A DNA stretch of 64,000 bases from Gadus chalcogrammus (lineage: Eukaryota; Chordata; Actinopteri; Gadiformes; Gadidae), in assembly GCF_026213295.1 (NCBI RefSeq), contig NC_079428.1, positions 2,003,670-2,067,669 on the forward strand, given 5' to 3'. A model generated the notes under the pieces. It did not search any database. It saw only the letters and a program-made list of their open reading frames with translations, and was not told the DNA's origin. How positions within the stretch are numbered: the first letter of the stretch is position 1; each line of letters starts with the position of its first letter. A program made the position numbers and the translations under genes. Below, in pieces: positions 55,747-64,000 of this stretch.

Positions 55747-56155
55747 CCCCATGTAAAGCCCTCTCTTCATCCCTCTCCCTCCTTCCCTCCGCTCCTCTCC
55801 TCTTGCTTCCTACCTTCCTCACTTCTTTAACCCCATGTAGAGCCTGGTCCCTCTCCATCCCTCTCCCTCATTCTCTCCTCCTCCTCCTCCTCGCTTCTCC
55901 CTTTCTACCTCCCCTCCTCTCCTCGTTCGGTCTCTCGCTCGCTCGCTCCCTCCCTCCCTTAACTCCATGCACAGCCCGGCCTCTCTCCATCCCTCTCTCT
56001 CTCTCCGGTTCCGTTAACAGCACAGGGACAGACGGAGCGTGAGACAGAGCTGGCAGTGAGGCGCATTCCCTTGCAGTGTGCATCCCCTCCTCCACCCACC
56101 CCCCACACACACACACACACACACACGCACACACATGTGAGTGCACAAACACACA
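55747..56155. repeat. CT-rich decayed repeat and short CA tract
   Basis: Continuation of the pyrimidine-rich array with a repeated TTAACCCCATGTARAGCC word (about 55743-55760 and 55828-55845; related TTAACTCCATGCACAGCC at about 55958), then CA repeats at about 56104-56129. Confidence 0.85.
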
Positions 56156-56755
56156 CGCGTACCACCCTCCCTGTTCTCTCTCCCGTCCCATCGCGCTCAC
56201 TGCCTCACTCGTTTCCTTCTCCCCCGTCTCTCTCTCTCTCTCCTACCTCGCTCCACCTTTCTCCCGCTCTCTCCCTCTGTGTGCCTCGTTGCTTCCATTA
56301 TCCATTTCCACCACACCCCCTTACCTCTCGTTCTGTGTCCCTCTGCCTCTTTCTCTCGTTCCTTATCTCTCTCCCCCTCTCTCTGTATCTCTCTATCCCC
56401 CTCTATCTCTCTCCCTCTCTTTCTGTATCTCCCTTTCCCTCTCTCCCTCTGTCGTTCTGTATCTCTCCCTCTCTCTTTCTGTATCTCTCTCCCCCTCTGT
56501 CTCTCCCCCTCCTCTATCTCTCTCCCTCTCTTTCTGTATCTCCCTTTCACTCTGTCTCTCCCCCTCCTCTGTCTCTCTCCCTCTCTTTCTTTATCTCTAT
56601 CCCTCTCTTTCTGTATCTCTCTCCCTCCCTCTCTTTCCCTCATTCTCTCCCCCTCTCTTTATTTATCTCTCTCTCTACCTCCCTCTCTCGTTCTGTATCT
56701 CCCTATTTGTATCACCTTCCCTCTCTCGTTCTGTATCTCCCTCTCTTTCTCTGGT
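56156..56755. repeat. CT-rich imperfect minisatellite
   Basis: About 600 bp built from TCTCTCCCTCTCTTTCTGTA-like units of variable length (about 20-60 bp), with recurring TTTCTGTATCTC and CGTTCTGTATCTC words. Frames are open on both strands because of composition only. Confidence 0.9.
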
Positions 56756-57435
56756 TCATAATACGTAACATCATTCCCCCTCCCCCCACCCCCACCGCCT
56801 TTACCCACTCCCTCTTGTTCATGCAGCGTAAATTTAATCCCAGCCCTTCCAGGTTGGCTGCAATCACTGCTGCTGCCGACTGTAGCGTTAATTCCTTTCT
56901 TCCCCGCTCCCTCTCCTCGTCTCTCCTCCTCCTCCACACTCGCTGCTCCACAGCACAATGGCCTTCCCCCGATCCCGCCTGTTGGAAGGATAGCTAATTC
57001 CTCGTCTATCGTCGTTTTTTTTATGGTCTGTTTTTGTGTTTTCCCTCCCGTCTCGTGAGGTCCAGCGCGGCCGGGCGCGGGCCAACGTCAGCACAGTGTC
57101 TTGGATGGGTTACAAGGCGCTAAAGGGCACCTGTTGTGCCGGTTTCCGTCGGGTGGCAAACGTGGTCGCCGCCTGCCAGACAAGGGGGAAAGGGAATCCC
57201 CCCCAATGACAATGTGCAAAGGAGCGATACCCTTATCTTGTTGGGTCGGGGGTTTTGTTTTGCGTTATGTTTCGTGTTATTCGCCCCATCTACTCGCTTG
57301 GTGAGCAGTGGCGTGTGCGTGTGCCTTTGTGAGGGGCTGGAGGGGGCGGGGTGGAGGGGGGTCCAAGGTGCAGCATAACAGGGCCATGTGGTAATCAGTC
57401 ACTGGACTGGAGGTCAGGGTCTCATACTGTAGAGC
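56756..57435. other. Unique sequence
   Basis: An acceptor-like CTTGTTCATGCAG at about 56814-56826 has no donor partner. No gene supported. Confidence 0.4.
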
Positions 57436-57700
57436 AGGAGCCATCCATCTAAGGGAGGGAGAGAAGGGGAGGGAGGGGGAAAGAGGGAGAGAGGGAGGGA
57501 GGGAGGGGGAGAGAGGGAGGGAGGGAGGGAGGGGGGGAGAGAGGGAGAGAGATGTTAGGATATATATAAGAGGGAGATATATGATCAAAGAGTGAGAGAG
57601 AGGTTAGGATATATATAAGAGAGGGACAGAGAGGGAGAGGTTCGGATATTTATGAGAGAGGGACAGAGAGAGAGTGGTTAGGGTATATTTATTTATCTTT
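57436..57700. repeat. GA-rich repeat, ~40-50-bp GTTAGGATAT unit (block 1)
   Basis: GGGA-rich purine sequence leads into units beginning GTTAGGATATATATAAGAG at about 57554, 57603, 57640 and 57677. Irregular spacing and substitutions show an old array. Confidence 0.85.
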
Positions 57701-57890
57701 CTTAAAAAAGATCGACCCTCTCACTACCCCCGGAAGATTCAAGACTAGGATCTAAAACAATTGTTTTCACCGAGAATTGTCGTCTCGATTTGTGCGTCTC
57801 TTTGTGTCTCGACATCATTGCAAATGAGGGGAGCCTGAGCGATCTTCAGGGCTTACATACAGTAATGGTTTGAATTTAATGAATAAACAA
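57701..57890. other. Unique 190-bp interruption of the GTTAGGATAT array
   Basis: Sequence unlike the repeat on either side, with no inverted ends. The repeat word GGGAGATATATGATCA occurs before it (about 57571-57586) and just after it (57895-57910), so it may be an insertion or unique DNA captured by array duplication. Confidence 0.5.
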
Positions 57891-58290
57891 GAGAGGGAGA
57901 TATATGATCACAGAGTTAGAGAGAGAGTGAGAAAGAAGTTAGGATAATTATAAAGAGAGGGACGTTGAGAGAGGTTCACAGGGGGAGAGAGAGAGAGGTT
58001 AGGATATACATAAATAGAGGGACGTAGAGAGAGAATCACAGAGAGAGGTGTGGATGTATGCAAATAGAGAGACGTAGAGAGAGAATCAGAGAAAGGGAGG
58101 TTAGGATATATGTTAATAGAGGGAGTAAGAGAGAGAATCACAGAGAGTGAGAGAGATGTCAGCTAGAGAGTGGATCACAGAGAGGCTTAAAGATATATAT
58201 TTAGAGACAGGGATGTAGAGAGAGACAGGGATGCGATGAGTACCTTTGAGTGAAAGGTTAGGATTTATATGCTAGACTTAGAGAGTGGAA
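57891..58290. repeat. GTTAGGATAT repeat (block 2)
   Basis: Further units at about 57938, 57998, 58048, 58100 and 58257, spaced 50-60 bp, with a GAGGGACGTAGAGAGAGAATC companion segment split by substitutions. Same family as block 1. Confidence 0.85.
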
Positions 58291-59069
58291 CAAGCACAGT
58301 AGATGAGCAGTGATCTCGTAGTGAACGGGAGGAACTCTACGTGGAACGGTGTGATGTGCTCTTTGCTATCGACCGCGGCATTGTGTACTGAAGGTCACCG
58401 TGATCCACACGCGGAACACAACCTTGACCTCCGACCTCCCACCAGCCAGCTGTATCCTGATAGCCCAAGCCTAACCTTGACCTCTCTCTCTTCCCTTCCA
58501 ACTCCTCCAGTTTTACATATAAATGATGTATATATATATTTATATAACGCACAGTGCATCAAATGACATGCTGTATTCTTATCGGTTTCCTTTCTGATCT
58601 GTAAAGTCATCTCACCTCGTGTTGGAGGCCCCCTGCCAACGGTAACGGCGTTGAAAGCAAACAATTTATTTTGTGTGAGCGGGCGAAATGGCTTTGACAT
58701 TTCTCTGTAACAGCCTTTTTTTTTTCCTCTTATTTGGTGGGGATTAGAGGCAAAAAGAAGAAACAAGAGAGATGAAAAAAATATGGCAGGACCGGGGACA
58801 GTGATGGCTTAGTTCATTGCCGCAGCAGGTGCTTTTTTAAACCAATTACCCCCAAAGACAGACAAGCACGGGGCGCCTCTATTAGATTCCCGCGGCGATA
58901 ATAGTGCTCTCTGGGCCCATGGTAGCACGAGCGCACCGCAAACGACATCAGCGACTCTTCTGCCTGCCACCGTGTGCTCTATCATCACCGGAGAGTAATC
59001 AAATCTTTTTATGCTCCTTATATGTCGGACCGTGATCACTACCGCTACCGCTGAGCCTGGTTAGCGCTA
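58291..59069. other. Unique sequence
   Basis: A short TATATATATTTATATAA patch at about 58531-58547. Otherwise ordinary, with a T9-10 run near 58720. No gene seen. Confidence 0.4.
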
Positions 59070-59285
59070 TCCCGGACAAAAAATGTGTTTTGTGTAGAAG
59101 TCTGGGATTCTTGCGTCTGATTGGTTAGAAGGGCTCTCCTTTGATTGGTTAGCCCTAACCCTACACCTACCCCTAAACTCCCCCGAACAGCTAGGACTAA
59201 TCGAAACACGATCTAAAGGAGAGCCCTTCTAACCAATCAGAGGCGAGATTCCCAGTCTTCTCCTACGAAAAATAGCGTCCCGGAC
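59070..59285. mobile_element. Fold-back MITE with probable 8-bp TSD
   Basis: Arms 59095-59142 and 59215-59262 are inverted copies, with the inner 27 bases (including GATTGGTTAGAAGGGCTCTCC) identical and about four mismatches further out. The loop is about 72 bp with CCCTAACCCTACACCTACCC. An identical 8-mer TCCCGGAC lies outside at 59070-59077 and 59278-59285. Similarity in the flanks extends to TAGCG, so the 8-mer could be part of the element instead. No coding capacity, hence non-autonomous. Confidence 0.8.
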
Positions 59286-60121
59286 GCTAGCATGAACGGA
59301 GATTTCATGTTTTAGCCCGTTTGGCGTACACTGAGACACCCCGGTGTCTGTTGGGATGGTTTACGACTTTGGGGATGCCGGCTCTAGGGAGGTCGCATGA
59401 TGGGGTAGAAAATAAGTATTGCAACTAAAGAGTTCTAAGCGGTGAATGTCATGGGTCTCAGATGAGTCTAGTCTAGAGCTTACTTAGCCTGAGGGATGTT
59501 ATTGCACACGGCGGCAGATTTGGAGAGGGAAGGGTTTGAAGGGGGTTATGTGGGGAAAGACAGCGGGGGGGGGGGGGGGGGAGGGGAGGAGGAGAGAGTG
59601 GCTCAAGCTGGCCCTAAATCAGTGGGAAATAACTGTGGGAAGAGGGAGAAGTAAGGGACCTTGAGGACGAGAGAGGGAGAGGGAAAGAGAGAGACGGGCT
59701 CATCAGGTAGTGGCTCATGAAAGATTGAGGAAGTGCCAGCGTTCGAAGTGGAACAAGGGAAACTAATTTAATATCTGACAGCACCTTATAGAGCGAGTGA
59801 GTGTGTGTCTGTGTGTGATGTGTGTGTGGGGGGGGGGGGGGTAGAAAGACCAAAGCTGGTATCCTGACACGTTGCCAGCATCCCAGGTACCACAAGACTT
59901 TAAACCGACACTGTTTATTTTATAGCGTTGGGGGCGGTGACACATGTGTGAGTATGTGTGTGCGTGTATGTGTAGGAATAATTCATAACCACCGTCACAT
60001 GACATATTCAAATGAGCACCGGAGGGTGCGACGACGTGAGTGTGTGATGAGCAGCCATCTTTATGCACTAGCTCTTCCCTTTCTTACTGCAATGTCACCG
60101 TTCCTCCTGCGGCAGTTGTGG
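59286..60121. other. Unique sequence with G runs
   Basis: G17 at about 59565-59581 and G14 at about 59828-59841, GA-rich at about 59640-59700. No gene seen. Confidence 0.4.
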
Positions 60122-60225
60122 AATGTGTGTGTGTGTGTATGGACGAGTGTGTGTGCACATGTGTGTGGGTGCGCACATGTGTGTGTGTGCGCGAGGGTGT
60201 TGTGTGTGTGTGTCTTTGAGCATGC

Positions 60226-60256
<31 letters not shown>

Positions 60257-60277
60257 CACGTGTGTGTGTGCGTGCGT
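60122..60277. repeat. TG/CG alternating tract, Z-DNA prone
   Basis: TG-rich sequence containing GCGTGCGCGCGCGCGCGCGT at about 60224-60243 followed by TG repeats and TGCACGTG. CG dinucleotide tracts of this length are rare in vertebrate DNA and are the best Z-DNA formers. Confidence 0.9.
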
Positions 60278-61901
<1,624 letters not shown>

Positions 61902-61923
61902 CCCCCCCCCCCCCCCCCCCCCC
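61902..61923. repeat. Poly(C) tract, 22 bases
   Basis: Continuous C run, followed by GCCCCC. Confidence 0.95.
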
Positions 61924-61949
61924 GCCCCCTCAACCTCCGCCTCTTGTAG

Positions 61950-62330
61950 GGCCGTACAAATAATAGCATATTTATGGGGATCCGGATTTTGACTTCCGCA
62001 ATTAGCTAATTGCTAATTTTTTATTAAATAAGACAAAAGATCCAAGAAATAAAATAAAACAGGTTCTGTACGCCGGTCGCATTCAAATCAAATAACAAAC
62101 CCCGCCGCTGCTTAATGATCATAGTTTTTTTTTATCATGCAGTTTGCGGCACAGAATATTAATGAAATCAATAATAATGTTAATAATCATAATCGCAAAA
62201 TCAGGGCAAAGATAATGTTTCTCATTTATTTCGTCATAATCGTGCAGCACTGCGCTCCAGTAAGCGTCCCTCCCACCGTTTGGGAGCAGAGGCCGTCCAC
62301 CCACCCATTTCCTAAATGATGGAGGGATAG
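61950..62330. promoter_or_regulatory. Candidate AT-rich conserved non-coding element
   Basis: Very dense homeodomain-like cores: GCAATTAGCTAATTGCTAAT, AATATTAATGAAATCAATAA and GTTAATAATCATAATCGC, plus TTTATCATGC. The AATTAGCTAATT palindrome is a classic paired-homeodomain arrangement. About 380 bp free of microsatellites between a C22 run and a GT tract. Among the best enhancer candidates here by texture. Confidence 0.35.
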
Positions 62331-62493
62331 GATCATCTTTTAGCCCTTTAGCAGGTACCATGGGACAACGTAGCCTCTAGCCCGACACTAGCCTGACACT
62401 AGCCTCCAGCGCCACGCTAGGTTCCTGGCATCGCGTCCCGCCCCCTCGCTGGTGCTTATACAACATGCAGATGGCTTTGTTTGCCTGTGAGCA

Positions 62494-62494
<1 letters not shown>
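62331..62494. other. Short unique spacer
   Basis: Contains a CTAGCCYGACACTAGCC direct repeat at about 62377-62405. Otherwise nothing. Confidence 0.5.
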
Positions 62495-62530
<36 letters not shown>

Positions 62531-62559
62531 GTGTGTGTGCGTGTGCGTGTGTGTGTGTA
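62495..62559. repeat. (GT)n microsatellite
   Basis: GT repeats with three GC interruptions. Confidence 0.95.
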
Positions 62560-62850
62560 GCGGATGCTGCCCGAGGAGGAAGGAGCGAGCGCTGAGTGCG
62601 TCTCCCATCTCGCCGTCCCTAATGTCATGTCATTATGCAAATCCCGACCAGCCATTGATTACCTGAGACGGTTGTGGCTCTGAGTTTGGATGGACGGGCT
62701 TCGCGACATCGAACCAGGACAGACAGGAAGTGACTGTGTTTTTTTTTTTATTTGTTCCCCTCTTCTCTCTTGTATCCGATTGGCTCTAATCACCTCCGCG
62801 GCACTAACTTAACGCATGGTGCGTCTTGAGTGTCCGCACGCTCCTGCTAA
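62560..62850. other. Unique spacer
   Basis: No feature seen beyond a T10 run near 62740. Confidence 0.5.
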
Positions 62851-62982
62851 CGTGTGTGCGTGTGTGTGTGATCATGTGAGTGTGTGTGCCTGTGTGTGTG
62901 TGTGTGTGTGTGATTGTGCGTAGGCCTGTGAGTGGTTGTGTGTGCGTAGGCCTGTGTTGTGTGTGTGTGATTGTGCGCAGGC

Positions 62983-63030
<48 letters not shown>

Positions 63031-63071
63031 GCCCGTGTTGTCTGTATGTTCGGGGGGGGGGGGGGGGGGGG
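62851..63071. repeat. GT repeat with duplicated GTAGGCCTGTG word, then poly(G)
   Basis: GT tracts separated by recurring TGATTGTGCGYAGGCCTSTG words (about 62911, 62968), a small higher-order repeat, ending in G20 at 63052-63071. Confidence 0.9.
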
Positions 63072-63189
63072 TGCGGGGGTCGAAGATTGCCTTCAAATTG
63101 ATTCGCCTTCCTTCCCCCGCATCGCTCATCCTCACGCCGTCGATCATGAGCGGGGTTTCGCCTCTCCTCCGAGGCGCTGGGTGACATGT

Positions 63190-63668
63190 GCTCTTGTCTA
63201 TCCCCATCCTCATCCCCACCACCTCCACCCCCCCCCGTCTACACCTCCTCCTCCCCCTGCCTCCACCTCCCATCCCCACCTGCTCCTCCACCTCCTCCTC
63301 CCCCCGTCCCCACCTCCTCCTCCCCCTGCCTCCACCTCCCATCCCCACCTGCTCCTCCACCTCCTCCTCCCCCCGTCTCCACCTCCTCCTCCACCTCCCA
63401 TCCCAACCTCCTCCTCCCCCCGTCTCCACCTCCTCCTCCACCTCCCATCCCCACCTCCTCCTCCCCCTGCCTCCACCTCCCATCCCCACCTGCTCCTCCA
63501 CCTCCTCCTCCCCCTGCCTCCACCTCCTCCTCCACCTGCTCCTCCACCTCCTCCTCCCCCCGTCTCCACCTCCTCCTCCACCTCCCATCCCCACCTCCTC
63601 CTCCCCCCGTCTCCACCTCCTCCTCCACCTCCCATCCCCACCTCCTCCTCCCCGTCTCCACCCTCCAT
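63190..63668. repeat. C-rich minisatellite, ~480 bp
   Basis: Tandem modules of CACCTCCTCCTCC with CCCCGTCTC, CCCTGCCTC or CACCTGCTC spacers and a CACCTCCCATCCCCACC segment. Modules combine into 24-, 30- and about 60-bp higher-order units. The complementary strand is GGAGGAGG-rich and strongly quadruplex-prone. All frames are stop-free, giving P/S/T-rich (+) and G/E/W-rich (-) pseudo-proteins of more than 200 residues. Confidence 0.95.
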
Positions 63669-64000
63669 CCCCCACCAATCCGCCGCAACATGCGCTGTAT
63701 TCTGCACCGCCTGCTCCCGCCTCTCATTATGCTAACGCTTATTCTTCGCTCTCCTTTCTTTTGTTTTTGTTTTCCTCTTTTCCTTTTTTTTTCTTTGGTT
63801 TATTCATCTCCTCGAAGGGAAGGGAAGGGAAGGCAAAATTGGCTTTTATAATGAAACAAGGGAATCGAGGGAAATGTCTGCGCCACGCTCACATAGCGTA
63901 GCTAAGTGCGGCTAGTGAGTTCACAGCATTGTCATCGCGTTTTCTAGCTGCTCGCGTATAGCACATAGCGCACGAGCCAACCCATAGCATCATGGCCCCC
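63669..64000. other. Unique sequence to window end
   Basis: T-rich at about 63745-63800, then GAAGGGAAGGGAAGG and ordinary sequence with TAGCGTAGCTAAG and CATAGCGCACG words. No gene seen. Confidence 0.45.

Noticed and set aside
55330..56997. Leucine/serine-rich frames of 140-313 codons on the + strand
   Set aside because: Hydrophobic SLSLPL runs reflect pyrimidine-rich minisatellites, not membrane proteins. Parallel open frames exist in all three phases.
62872..63901. Proline-rich and glycine/glutamate-rich proteins over 160-268 codons
   Set aside because: They come from the C-rich minisatellite read in different frames and strands.

Overview
This window looks like non-coding nuclear DNA from a ray-finned (teleost-like) fish. 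The evidence is extremely dense perfect (CA)n/(GT)n, (CT)n/(GA)n and poly(G)/poly(C) tracts, eroded transposon pieces of fish type (a 300-bp hAT-like MITE with an exact 8-bp target duplication, two LINE-type 3' tails, an inverted-repeat MITE and a 627-bp element with 32-bp inverted ends), and no prokaryotic-style gene packing. A repeat-rich fish such as a cod relative would fit, but the sequence alone does not fix the species. Almost all long open frames are translations of simple repeats (TH/CV, RE, SL, P-rich and W/VGG peptides). I recognise no complete protein-coding gene.

The best gene evidence is on the + strand. A first-exon-like block around 23.48-23.964 kb lies just downstream of a palindromic CRE (23433-23440) and ends in an ATG followed 14 bases later by a strong splice donor. 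A 38-bp microexon candidate at 5792-5829 has branch-site, polypyrimidine, AG and GTAAGT signals. I cannot name the gene. If both are real, the window holds the 5' part of one or more + strand genes with very long introns, and 24-64 kb would be intron 1 or intergenic.

Layout. 0-7 kb: pyrimidine repeat, a 26-copy 16-bp minisatellite, facing GT and CA tracts, then quieter AT-rich sequence with the microexon. 7-13 kb: CT tract, LINE-type 3' tail, 122-bp duplication, G-rich minisatellite, 627-bp inverted-repeat element, and a 120-bp tandem repeat split by a second LINE tail. 13-23 kb: long GA and GT tracts and the hAT MITE. 23-24 kb: candidate promoter and exon. 25-34 kb: facing CA/GT tracts, a 43-bp minisatellite, and poly(G) runs up to 33 bases. 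34-40 kb: the longest stretch nearly free of simple repeats, with several AT-rich, homeodomain-site-rich blocks that look like vertebrate conserved non-coding elements. 40-55 kb: CT, CA and poly(G)/poly(C) clusters alternating with more enhancer-like blocks. 55-64 kb: a near-perfect 33-bp-arm palindrome, a 49-bp minisatellite, GA-rich decayed repeats, a MITE, a Z-DNA-prone CG/TG tract, an AT-rich enhancer-like block and a C-rich minisatellite.

Overall this resembles a regulatory gene desert or giant intron shaped by tandem-repeat expansion. Every enhancer call rests on sequence texture only and needs cross-species alignment.
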